From Paraphysomonas bandaiensis (taxonomy: Eukaryota > Chrysophyceae): DNA of 64,000 nucleotides. Positions within the stretch are counted from its first letter, which is position 1, and each line of letters begins with the position of its first letter. The stretch is taken from NCBI GenBank assembly GCA_965644295.1, contig CBFFRP010000072.1, forward strand, positions 62,001 through 126,000, written 5' to 3'. Below, piece by piece: positions 23,281 through 33,964 of the stretch. The position numbers and the translations under genes are program-made. A model generated the notes under the pieces. That model was not told where the DNA came from and did no database searches. It saw nothing but the letters and a program-made list of their open reading frames with translations.

Positions 23281-23592
23281 ATGCTGCTGTATAGGGCCAG
23301 ATGTAGAAATTTATTAGCATTTTCTACTGCAGTGTATGCATACATTGCCGCTACTAGAGGTTTAAGGTAACTCTAAGTTATTGAAGACCTTACTTTCAGA
23401 CGACAACCTTCCGAGCAATGGCAAGATGGTGGAGGAATGAGCATGACATCTCTTGCTGAGAGTCTATTGTTCCATGTGGGTCTTCTTCCACCCCATGCTT
23501 GCCCAATTGCAGTGCTTATAACTCCAGGTGGGTACCTTGACTTATAGATCTTGCCTTCTCTATATCTATATTCCTAAGTGTTATGGGAGTAA
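23281..23592 (+). CDS. Possible small protein, unidentified
   Basis: A model with exons 23281-23366, 23400-23527 and 23579-23592 gives 75 residues. The N-terminus is arginine-rich and hydrophobic, like a mitochondrial presequence or short membrane segment, followed by SLAESLLFHVGLLPPHACP. The first intron would be only 33 bp, shorter than any other here, and the ATG lies in the third degenerate copy of a promoter repeat. The model is therefore doubtful. No family was recognised. Confidence 0.3.
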
Positions 23593-24822
23593 TGTACTTC
23601 TCATGTGTGATGGATGTTGCTGTATCATCTGTGTCGAAAATGCTGGCTCGATATAATATAGCGCTATTGCACACACATTGCATTGAACAAAGTATAGCTA
23701 TATCTTTTCTTCTTTACTTAATATCCACCTATGATGTACTCACTCAATTGTGACAAATGAACATCGTAGTGATAATAAAAAGGAAAATTGTGTAACTCCC
23801 CAAACTACACCTCTATACTTCATATTAGTGGCAATATTCGTTGCGCTGTAGTAGAGAACACCAAATCAGGTTTGTCCCATTTCCACAGTGTGATCGTAGT
23901 GTAGGCTCGCTGGCACATCTTATTAACACTAAGGTTTTGCGCTGATTCTACGCAGCCACTTACCAGCCCACTCGTTCACAATTTAGGCTGACCATATAGA
24001 TCTACTGCCCCATCCGTGTACGCTTTCACAACATTCTCATATCACAAGATACGTGGGATTCTCATAAGTATGCATGACTTATGTATGTAATTCGCGCAGA
24101 TTCTGGCAAGGCCACGATCACCTTCCCATCCCCTGACAAATATTACGAGTAGCGTCTCGTGACTCGTGACTATGCATGACTTAGTATAGGCCTAGTGTGG
24201 TATTGGCAGAGCCCTCTTCTCCCCTAAAATGTGAGGGTTTCTCATAATCATTTATGGATTATGCAAGTATAGTGTAGAACTAGTTGGAGCTTGCTTGGTG
24301 ACACAGACAATGAATACGTCGGGATTTTAATAACTAATACAGATATCTGCATTGCTTATTTGATCAACACAAACACTATACTAGGACATGCCCTTACTAT
24401 GGGGCACAGTTGAGCCAAAATATGACTAATCAAGGACGCCAACCCTCTATCAATGATCTACACCTTTAGGCAATAATGCGGTTATTTATTAATTACCTCA
24501 TGGAAAACTTGAACCTACATAAACACAAATTTCTAAGAACAGATCTTAATTATAAAATCTCTCTAAAAATGAATTATCAATCATCTTCACTACTGCTAAC
24601 AACGAAAATGTATGTTGTGATGTATAAATCATGACTACTCTGATTAAGTGATTTCAGAACATTCTAGCGTCATATCTTGAGAGTCTATACGTCGCATTCT
24701 GATACTTTCTTAGCCCAATACTTTGAACGAATAGTGTCTTTTTCGCTGAGTCTACGATAAAGATCCTTTGCTACAAGCAAACTATCCGCCTTCCCGTCTT
24801 GCTCCCTGGTATTTAGAGACAA
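23593..24822. other. Intergenic with degenerate duplication
   Basis: About 1.2 kb without a gene. Two diverged copies of a segment beginning TATGCATGACTTA can be seen at about 24068-24140 and 24172-24235. Otherwise nothing was recognised. Confidence 0.45.
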
Positions 24823-25865
24823 TCAAGTCATATACAAAAGATGATATACCAATGGAAGTAACCTGATAGATGCTAGTGTTTCCCACAAGAGGGGACATAC
24901 GATATCCTCGCCATCAAACCTGGTCAGCATTGCCTCTAATCTGTCTTGCACGCTTAGGGTCATCACCACCGGCATCGTGCTATTGTACTGACGCCAAATT
25001 CCATTCAAATAGTTCCAGGCACTCTCGTTGTTCCGCACTCGCTCAATTGCGTTCATTGTGAATGACACTTCTCTCTCAACCATATCTTCGGTAACTGGGT
25101 GTACCGCAACAGCGGCAGGACTGTGTACAACAAACCACCTCTGCAAAACCTTAAGCACATATCACATTCTGTCCGATGGTCTGACCTGGTTCCAAGCAGA
25201 ATTATTCCTTATGTCAGCATCCAACTGTGCTTCCGTAAATTCAAGTTCGCCGTCCCACAAACCATAGGTAGATATCACCCATTGCCTAACTTGTATATCA
25301 CAAAATATTGTAGAACAGCCCGAGTGGTTACCTATGAGACCACGCGTGATAGTTCTTGCCATCTACCTCAAAAACTTTCGCAGTGAATGCAAGCTCCCTA
25401 GATGGATTTCCGAGTCGCTCCACTATTGCTCGGCGGTGGTACCATATTTGATAGTTCTTAGGATTCTCCTCTGCAAATGTGTCCATATAATCTAACTCGT
25501 CGTTCAAGTCTGAACCTAGTTCAAATAAGGTCTCCCGACGGTATTGCCTGTCGTATATCAGTAATACAATCAAAACAAAGGAATAAGTAGCTCACCACAC
25601 TGTATAATTTGCTGCATTAATCTCCAATATATCTTCAGTCAACTGTAGCACTCGTTCACTCCTCTCATTCGATGCAATTACAGCTCGAAACACATCCATC
25701 ATCGCTCGAACTATAATCAACAAAACCATCAATTGAACTCCATATAACAATTAAAAACATACATGGTGGTGCATATGCAATAGCACATACAGGGTTTGGT
25801 CCATCATTTTGAGGGATCGGAGTCACATCTTCCCAACCAGGAAGAGAGGTAGAAAATGAAGCCAT
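24823..25865 (-). CDS. FNTA: Protein farnesyl/geranylgeranyltransferase type-1 alpha subunit
   Basis: Exons 25763-25865, 25596-25710, 25332-25547, 25186-25285 and 24823-25140 (introns 45-52 bp); 283 residues. Protein prenyltransferase alpha (PPTA) repeats are clear: [12 protein letters not shown] near residue 65, [12 protein letters not shown] near 98, [13 protein letters not shown] near 133, NNSAWNQRWFV near 172 and [10 protein letters not shown] near 215. Each W-x-x-R/N unit is a helical hairpin of the alpha subunit that cradles the beta subunit. The protein modifies CaaX proteins such as Ras and Rho in the cytosol. The short N-terminus compared with animal FNTA resembles protist versions. 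The order of repeats favours FNTA over RabGGTase alpha, which is longer. Confidence 0.9.
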
Positions 25866-26188
25866 TTGATTGATTTAAATAATAACTCTATAGGAATAAA
25901 TATACACAGATGATATCTACTTAGAATAATCCCATATATGGATATATGAATTAACACGATAGTATGATGTGAGAGTGTGATATAACTATAGCAGATTCGA
26001 CAGTCGCTCTGCTGTACTGCTGTATGTAAATGATCCACAGAGACTGTACGCAACTATACTCCATATATACACACATATATATAGATATACGGCACAGAGT
26101 AACTATGGACTTGGTTACCCGTATACTACCCCCATCCGGTTCAAGATCCGTACACAACCTATCCGTCCAATCACCCAATTGATCTCGA

Positions 26189-26221
<33 letters not shown>

Positions 26222-26318
26222 TACTCAGTACATACATATGCATATATATATAGAATAACATGAACAGTCTCACCATCTCATAACACTATATAACAAAACA
26301 CTTAACCATCTATTAAAC
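25866..26318. other. Divergent promoter region
   Basis: Shared by the FNTA and JmjC genes. It contains an ACTGCTGT word at 26016-26023, a perfect CArG-like CCATATATGG at 25932-25941 and a short ACATAC repeat at 26195-26224. Confidence 0.5.
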
Positions 26319-27848
26319 ATGCCATCCAAGCGTGTTAATAAATCACATCGATCATACTTTACGAAACACATATACAGTAATCCATACATCTTCTATCCCC
26401 TCCTTATAATCACACTAGCAATGACTGTATCATGGCTACTACCAGACATCAATCTATCTAATGCATCTTTATATATTGAAGAAATAAAATGGATGTTATA
26501 TAATCAAAAAAAATATCCACCATCACTTGTTTCATCATTCATGAAATCATCTCATCACATTCAACACTATAAATGGGAGAATAAGAGACAGAGTGATGAA
26601 ATTATCAGTGAGATTGTTAGTCAAAGACAACCTGTTCTTATAAAACAAGGACCTGCATCATCTTGGCCGCTTATAGATTGGGATATTATTGCATTTTTGA
26701 AAAGTGGACAGGATATGGTTTTAGAGGGAGTGCGGTGGCAGAGGGAACCAGTGTTCGTTTTGGGTCGGGAGAGAGAGAAGGGAGGGATGCTTGGCAGCCC
26801 TAAAGATACACCGTTGTTATACGTAAATACTACTATGATGGAGTTTCTTCGGAGCATATTTGATCCCTCACAGTACCTATACATGACTGGTGAGCTCTCG
26901 TGGCTGGAGGCTGCTATAGGAACTCTTGGCACGAAACCGGCACCAGCGACTGCCTCTCCTCGACAGGATTGGCACGCTTTCAGATACATAGAGCCTTCTT
27001 TACGGGATGAACTGGAGGATAGTGATGAAGGAGAGATATGGCGCCCTATGGTGTGGCTCTCGCACCCAGGTGTTGTGGCACAGACCCACTACGATCCGCA
27101 ACACAATTTTCTTTCTCAGCTGCAAGGGTCGAAACGTGTGCTTCTTTTTCCTCCTTCGGAGCCCAATATGTATCTTTATCCTCATATTCATCGTTCTCAT
27201 CGACAGAGCCAACTACATTTGGAGAAAAGGGAGAATAAAAGCGCTGTCAATAGTGAAATCTTCGAAGTAGTGCCTAAAGCAATGGAGGTAGTTCTAAACC
27301 GGGGAGATACTCTTTATATACCCCCTTACTGGCATCACAGGGTTGAGAGTCTCACAATGTCTCTCTCCATTAGCGTGACTTCACCTGCTGCCCTAGAGGC
27401 TGCATTTGCAGAGGTTTATTGGCTCTCTGTGCCCTTCGGGAAGTTTGCTGAGTCTTCAGAGGGTCGAAAGGTCGCAGCAAAGCTATATCTGGGCCTCTTG
27501 CTACACCGCTTAGATCTAGAAAGTAATCTCACTCTTAAACGTTTCTCTCAAGAGCTTTATCGGGACCGGTTTAGGCCTTTATACCCAGAGGAATGGATGG
27601 ATAGAAGAAGGGGTGGAATGGAATGTCCCGGTTTTCCTGGGGAGGGCAGCAAACTAGCAGAACATATCAAAGATACCGCGTCCAGCTTGGAAGAGGTTGT
27701 TGTATCCGCAGTTACTAAACTAAATGCGATAGATGTCCCAGTGCAGTTGAAAAAAATGTTTTTAGGAGATTACGTTGAAGAAATCAGTAGGTGGGCTGTT
27801 GGCCCACCGCAAACCGTATTTTATATTCACGATTGCCTCGGGGCTTAG
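26319..27848 (+). CDS. Membrane-anchored JmjC (cupin-8) domain protein
   Basis: Single-exon 509-residue protein. A membrane segment lies at about residues 25-42 after a basic N-terminus, predicting a type II orientation with the rest luminal. The JmjC core has the Fe(II) facial triad: THYDPQHN near residue 256 (H-x-D) and the distal histidine in YWHHRVES near 340. KRVLLFPP near 272 supplies the usual lysine for 2-oxoglutarate. Upstream, QPVLIKQGPASSWPLIDW is typical of the N-terminal part of cupin-8 hydroxylases. The domain is interrupted by a histidine/arginine-rich insert. Likely a hydroxylase of luminal or secreted proteins (compare ER-resident JMJD8), not a histone demethylase, given the anchor. 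Substrate unknown. Confidence 0.82.
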   Translation: MPSKRVNKSHRSYFTKHIYSNPYIFYPLLIITLAMTVSWLLPDINLSNASLYIEEIKWMLYNQKKYPPSLVSSFMKSSHHIQHYKWENKRQSDEIISEIVSQRQPVLIKQGPASSWPLIDWDIIAFLKSGQDMVLEGVRWQREPVFVLGREREKGGMLGSPKDTPLLYVNTTMMEFLRSIFDPSQYLYMTGELSWLEAAIGTLGTKPAPATASPRQDWHAFRYIEPSLRDELEDSDEGEIWRPMVWLSHPGVVAQTHYDPQHNFLSQLQGSKRVLLFPPSEPNMYLYPHIHRSHRQSQLHLEKRENKSAVNSEIFEVVPKAMEVVLNRGDTLYIPPYWHHRVESLTMSLSISVTSPAALEAAFAEVYWLSVPFGKFAESSEGRKVAAKLYLGLLLHRLDLESNLTLKRFSQELYRDRFRPLYPEEWMDRRRGGMECPGFPGEGSKLAEHIKDTASSLEEVVVSAVTKLNAIDVPVQLKKMFLGDYVEEISRWAVGPPQTVFYIHDCLGA

Positions 27849-28562
27849 CTACACTCAGAAATAAATGTAGTAATTAAAAATTCATTTTATCAATCGACTC
27901 TGATAATATAATATATATAATACATTCCTACCTGCAGCATTATAACATGGTAGCTGTCGATTTCCTTGACATAAGCGTTAGAACGTTAGAAAATGACGTA
28001 ATTGAACAATGCTTTCACTCTATCACCATGAGTTAGAAACATATAGTAACATATATATAATAAACTTATGATCCATATCACTTGTCATTCACTGTCAATC
28101 GCTAAATTCATATTGTCTCAACTACCAATCATTTCCATACAATCTTAGATATCACTATCCTTTTTATACGGTCAATATATTTCAGCCTCACTTCTACGAG
28201 TGCTATTATTACATTAGTTCTTATAATACAGTTAACCACTTCTGTTTTCTTCCATTAACAGTGATAATTCAAATATCTTTGAGCAACAGCTTTTAATATT
28301 TCTTAAACATAAAAACTCAACAAAGAGGTATTCATTTCAAATGAATTTCTCGTGCTCTGGTTACTACATACACAACGACGATGAAATCAAAACATATACT
28401 GCATATTCTTTCAAGATTTAACATAATTGGATGGTAAAGGCTTAATTAACTGGATGTAATTCACACTTAATGCTTTAATTATAAATTATGAGCAATCTCA
28501 TTTATCAGTCATTGTCATTCGTCAAATACATATGGTCTCAACTACCAATCATTTTCATACCA
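27849..28562. other. Intergenic with 85-bp direct duplication
   Basis: A segment at about 28065-28150 recurs at 28483-28562, sharing GTCTCAACTACCAATCATTT and flanking bases. The second copy is broken at its right side by the hAT insertion. No gene was recognised. Confidence 0.5.
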
Positions 28563-28720
28563 GCTTATACCAGGCCCTGGTAACCCCATTACTGATAGTT
28601 TAGTTTCCGGTAACTATAATGAATGGCCATAAATGGCCCATTAATTGCCATTAATACCTAAGTAGATAACACCGCTCATAATAGATAGTGTGGTGCTCCC
28701 TTAAATACTAATTTAGTGTA

Positions 28721-29231
28721 GTGAAAGTCTTATTATTAGCAATAGGCGTTAAAAACCTGCACCAACTTAGTAGCTAGATGAATGGTAGACAAACTAACTA
28801 GACCTCTACCTGTAACTAATCAGTACACACTTTTTTTATCCTACTATTAAACGCTATGGAAGCTGCTTGTGCGTCACCGCAAGCACCAAGGTGCGACCAC
28901 TTCCACTCTGAGTTATTAAGGTGAACATCCCGGATGCTTGACTTCAGCAGGCAGCCCAATACCCCGGTTACCCTTGAGGTGGGCCCTGTCCCGGCTGCCC
29001 TTGAGGTGGGCCCATTCCTGGATGCCTGTTTATTCGTCAGGGCCCAAAGAGGTCTACACAAGTGACACTTATTGGGGTCCCTTGTACCACACAAGCATTC
29101 GGCTATGAGTGGACAGCAGAACAATATCTGCTGACTATGTTTGCGGCTCACGTTAGTTTCCCAGAGAGAATCTCTCCGGTACTTATCCCCCAAAACACCA
29201 CGAAAAGGTGCGAGTCCGACTTTGTTGAGGG
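28721..29231. mobile_element. Retroposon-like insert nested in the hAT element
   Basis: The sequence is flanked by a 14-bp duplication ACTAATTTAGTGTA (28707-28720 and 29232-29245); the hAT copy at 4426-5320 shows the uninterrupted site. It is richer in GC than its surroundings and recurs at 41570-41860. The long duplication fits a LINE- or SINE-type insertion. No poly(A) tail was seen. A 125-codon frame on the minus strand (28816-29193) has CLCGTRDPNKCHLC, a zinc-knuckle-like spacing, but no family could be assigned. A B-box-like GGTGCGAGTCC lies at about 29208. Confidence 0.65.
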
Positions 29232-29254
29232 ACTAATTTAGTGTAATAACAAAC

Positions 29255-29390
29255 AACGAATCGTAACTACTTCTCGCTCTCCACTGGTACATCAGGATCT
29301 TCTTGCAGAGAGGGCTTCGTGTAGGGCATTAGCATCCCACAACATGTAATTGGCTCGTCGGAATAGCAACGATTCTAGACGATAAATTAT
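29255..29390 (-). pseudogene. hAT transposase fragment, copy 2
   Basis: Homologous at the DNA level to the transposase remnant at 5037-5279 but broken by small insertions. Only the region around the C-terminal end is left. Confidence 0.55.
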
Positions 29391-29779
29391 ATTTATATGA
29401 ATGAAATCTAGGTGAAATATGCATACTTTCAATGCTTTTTTAAAAGTTTTTGCGTATGAGTACGTTGTTATATGTTGTTGCTCAGGAAAATGTTTTCTAA
29501 CTCCTATAGCATTAAGTTTTTGCCACTGATAATGAATAGAGTTGCGACAAAGTAGCTATAGAGTTGCATGAACATTGCTTAACATTGTTTAGATTTCACT
29601 TTTAGTTCTATATATGGCATATATCAAGTACCAGTACACTCCATTGTTGGGAAGCCATTAATGGCAGTCCAGTTCCCGTAATTATTACGGCATTACCGAA
29701 AATGTCCCGGCAATTATAATTCATTAATAGCCCATTAATGCCATTGCCATTTTAACGGCTACCAGGCTCTGGCTTATAC

Positions 29780-30452
29780 AGTCCATATTAAAATTTGGAT
29801 TATACTCTAGTATATTTCAGTGTGGCACTTGAAGACAATGTACGAGAATACAGTGAAGTATGGTGATGTACTAATGCTATACTGATATTGAGAAACTGAA
29901 ATAGTGTCCCCTTTCAAGATATGTTTAGTAGTGACAGATTCACACATGTAGGAGATAATGCGTGGAGCAAAATGAGATTGTGTTGTTTGTCACATTTTTG
30001 TGTAAATGATATTAATTCATCTATCTAATCTAAAGACAAATTCTCTGCGATCTAGTTAAAGAATGAGCATTTTCCAACAGAGTACATATATTTATATATC
30101 TAGTTTGATTACAATTAACTTCTCTTAACGATCTTAGTTGTGAAAATGACCAATAGCCAATAAAGAGGTGCCTTACAAAGATTATTTATATATAAGTAAG
30201 TACAGTTCAAGAAGTTATGACTCATCATCGTCTCTACGTTTTGTTTTAAATTTACAACTTCACCATAATCGTTAATAGAACGGTAGATACTTATCAGCAC
30301 AACACTATCAGCTAGAAATTGCACCAGATACGTAACATATTGCTAAATAAAAACAGCCACGCTGCTGTGAAGGTAGTCTGTCACCAACCGACACTTTAGA
30401 ACAGGGAATATTCATTTTCGAAAGAACTTAGCAAAGAGTGAAATGTATCATG
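29780..30452. other. Intergenic, nothing recognised
   Basis: AT-rich DNA between the hAT element and the 3' end of the exchanger gene. Short open frames here lack family signals. Confidence 0.5.
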
Positions 30453-32632
30453 CTAACAGACTATATCCTCAGTGAGATAAACACGGACGACATCTTGGAT
30501 AACAAACACAACGTACAGGACGAACATTGCGCCTCCCAATGAGTAGTCCATTTTCCAGCCGGACGCCATGATGGATAATATGACGGCAGCAACCATACCA
30601 ACCAAAACGATGACTGATATGAAGAGGTTGTCAGCCCCCACAACGACCGGGCAGTCCATAATAATATTGAAGAGCATCCAGGGAACTGGTAGTCCCACAC
30701 ACACGTCAAATATATTACTTCCAATGGAAGATGACACTGCCATATCCCCCTTGCCTGCCTTTGCCACAACTACAGAAGAGAGTAGGTCCGGGATACTTGT
30801 TCCAGCTGCCAATACTGTCAACCCCATTACCACAGATGGTACTCCAATGGTTGCACCTATGATCTCAATCCAGTCTACCACAAGATATGAGTACGCGCCA
30901 ATCCAAGCAATAGACAAAACGAACTGGTAGTAACACCACCCTCCGTTTCCAGGTATGCGGACGTCCTTCACACCAACTGTACATGCTAGAGTCCAGGTTA
31001 TGGGCGCCAGAAACAAGTACATAGCATTCGCACGTGTGTTTTCTTTAGGAAAGTCTAAAAGCTCCCCCCATATCCCCTCCGCCGATTCAGCTGCTATTTC
31101 AGCATCGTGCTGCATTTCCTTCCAGTAGGTGCTATGCTCAAACCAATCTGAAAACTCAGAGTATGTGATGGTATCCTTTCCCATTGCGGAGGTACGAGGG
31201 CCATTTTTAACCATCTCGAAGTCCCGGGATTCACTGAACTCCTCGCAAATAATTTGATCTTTATCACTCTGTGCTCTTGCAGGGCGACCCAGGCACAGAC
31301 ACTGTATAGCCTCCTCTAAACCCTCTTGTGTATATTGTATATTGAGGTTATCCAGCAGAGTGCCTAGCATGCTAAGAGGAATTCTTCCAGAGTTATCAAC
31401 ATCCAATTCGTCGAAAACACGTTTTTCTTCATTTTTCAGTCTTTCTTCCGATTTCACATACCACACAGTAAATTCTGCAAAATCCACCACACCATTCTGG
31501 TCAACATCAAGCTCTTTCATGATATCTCGCACATGATCGTCCGAAATTGTCACACCTGGATTAGTGTCATAGAGATCAACCAAAAGCTGCTTCAGTTCCA
31601 TCGCATCAATAGTTCCTGAACCGTCTGTGTCCAGTTTATCGAACACAGCTCTTACATCCCCGTCGATGACCTTCACACAGTGCACAGCAGCAGTATCGAA
31701 AATGGAGCCATCCTGAGTCAGTAACTGCACGAAACCAGCCCTATAGTGGGAGGGAAATTGGGCAGCCCCACGGGGTGAAGTCACGTCAGTTAGTAGTAGA
31801 TCGCCTCCTTCATCACTGTTTTTGTCATCGCCAGAAATACCCGTAGATTGGTTGAAATAATTATAAAGTTCACCATTGTACGCCATAATGGTGCAGTATA
31901 TAAGGTAGAGCATGAATAAAAACGCAGCTTCCCAAGCTTCAATAATACCAGGTGAATTGACTCCGAAAACTATAGCCACCATTAAAAGACAGACTATATA
32001 ACAGAAACAATCTCGAGCGAGAGGCCATCCAGTGAGCTTAAGAGGAGATAGTTCACGGGGAGTACAGAGGACGCAACAGGCTATCACGAAAAGTACATTG
32101 AACACTGCCGACCCCACAATTGTACCGAAACCAACATCTGATCCACGAAAAGTACCAATTAGAGAAGTTGCTAGCTCTGGAGCAGAGCCACCAGCCGCCA
32201 TAAGTGTCGCACCCGCAACATCATCACTCATATTCCATGTAGAACCGATCTCTTCAAGAGCAGGAACAAAAAACTCATCGCACACGATAGCAAGTGCAAT
32301 GAATAAGTACAACGCACCAACAGCGTAAAGTACTGCGACTTCAGCTTGAGTACCCTATCGAAACAATAGTCAATACATTTGATATGATTCGATTGCACAT
32401 ATGACACCTTCGGACAACCGCTATCGCCATCATCATCATCCGGTTCACAAAAAGCGCTTCGAAGATTCCTTCCGTTCACTGTGTCGTTAATGTTCAATAC
32501 TCGTAACGCAAAGTCCATAAGAGGCTCCCTATATACGAGACAGATAGCAAGGAGTAGGCATATAGTAAAGAAGGAAGGGAGGTATGGACTGGATTTGATT
32601 GGAGCCCTTACAAATACGCGCTTATGTTTCAT
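30453..32632 (-). CDS. Na+/Ca2+ (NCKX/NCX-type) exchanger with EF-hands in the loop
   Basis: Exons 32408-32632 and 30453-32354, with a 53-bp intron, give 708 residues. After an N-terminal signal-anchor helix, the first exchanger half has the alpha-1 repeat AAGGSAPELATSLIGTF and GTIVGSAVFNVLF. The second half has the alpha-2 repeat LAAGTSIPDLLSS and GSNIFDVCVGLP. Both repeats carry the acidic/serine residues that coordinate cations. Between the halves lies a cytosolic loop of about 270 residues with three readable EF-hands: DTDGSGTIDAME, DVDQNGVVDFAE and DVDNSGRIPLSM. This suggests direct calcium regulation. GSAPEL and the SIPD residues are closer to potassium-dependent NCKX (SLC24) than to animal NCX1, but ion specificity is inferred. 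Confidence 0.9.
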
Positions 32633-33964
32633 AGTTTAATAGTTAGGTACAATAAGATAATCTATCCACAAATAGGCACTATGAGGGTGTTATACGTTAC
32701 TTGTCTTACTTACAATCCATATGAACTTGATTATATATAGTACCGCAAGATTTTATTGTATAATAGTAAACTTTAAAGCATATATATGTGTGGGTTGATC
32801 TCTATATGATCGCACCTGTAAAGGTAACGTTCGTTCCATTCCTCATCACAGTAACCGTATGTAGAATACTGGAATACGTCACTTTTCTATTGGAATACAT
32901 ACACAGTACGGGTAGATCTGTATAGAATATGAGGGTCCAGCAGTGTATGTATGCGTATACCACAGCAGTATATGGATGGGTACGTTGGACTACGTGTTCT
33001 CCTCAACGGTCAATCCTAACGGTAATAAGAGACACGAAATTACATAAATATCCACCTATCCATCCATTCTTTACCCTCATCCATATCTAGTTTGCTTCCG
33101 ACTTCCTAGAAAGGTTAGAATTTACTTGTTAAATAAGCTTATACTTAGAAGACTGAAATGTACATGTGGATATGCTGCACGCTATAGTATCTGGCCCCTA
33201 CTAAACCTATGTCGCGTATGCGGCTGTCTGATTCGTGGAATCATAGTAGTAGGACTGCTACAGGTGCGACGCACATTCGTTGGTGTATGCAATACAAAGC
33301 CCTATCAAGTATACTCGTGTCGGCTGCATACCTCGGAGTAGGGAGAATTAGAAAAGTTTATTCATTCGACAACAAAATACAAGTTTAAGGTCATATCTTA
33401 GATTAGAAATTTGTAAATTTTTCACACGTTGTCGTACAGTTTTTACAGCTAAGAATACTAAGAGTACTGAGTACTGTCCCGATTGTGTAAGTCGCATTGC
33501 GTAAATTGTAAAAACACATTACCTTCAGGTCTTACGTCTTAGTACCGTATAACGGATTTGTAACAATTGTCATTACTTAACACTGTCGTCGAGTTATGGT
33601 CATTGAAACTTCTCCATTTAGAATGTGTACTAGTATAAACTATAACTATATACTCTACCTAAACAATGCATGATCGATTGTGTATATTGAATACTACCTA
33701 TATCTATGAATTTATATACTGCTATCCATGGTAATACTATATTTTTCAACTGCAAGTGAATACTAGCTATAACGGAGGATTTCAAATTTCGATGATTATG
33801 TCATCTTTCTCTTTGGAGGATATCGTGCATGCGGTTTTTACAGTATTACAAATTATTTAAAGCCATAAAAATTAAAGATTTAACTCACATTGGCATAGAT
33901 AAGCGGCAATAAAATTACATATCACATATTTAGTAGCATTGAGGCTTTAGAACAAACTACAGAA
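32633..33964. other. Intergenic
   Basis: About 1.3 kb. An ACAGCAGT word (promoter motif, reverse orientation) occurs at 32962-32969, about 330 bp upstream of the exchanger. The frame at 33126-33341 is not convincing. Nothing else was found. Confidence 0.5.

Larger units (their letters stand above)
28571..29771. mobile_element. Non-autonomous hAT transposon with 8-bp target duplication
   Basis: The ends are CAGGCCCTGGTAACC (28571-28585) and, inverted, CAGAGCCTGGTAGCC (29757-29771), typical hAT terminal repeats. The element is flanked by an exact 8-bp duplication GCTTATAC at 28563-28570 and 29772-29779. Subterminal ATTAATGGCC-like repeats occur at both ends. The interior keeps a degraded piece of hAT transposase C-terminus at about 29255-29390 on the minus strand. 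A 511-bp second element is inserted at 28721-29231. Without that insert the element is about 676 bp and cannot encode a full transposase, so it would depend on a master copy elsewhere. Confidence 0.85.

Noticed and set aside
29200-29222. tRNA gene suggested by GGTGCGAGTCC
   Set aside because: The flanks do not form a T-stem and no A box lies at the right distance; it is better viewed as a possible B-box relic in a retroposon.
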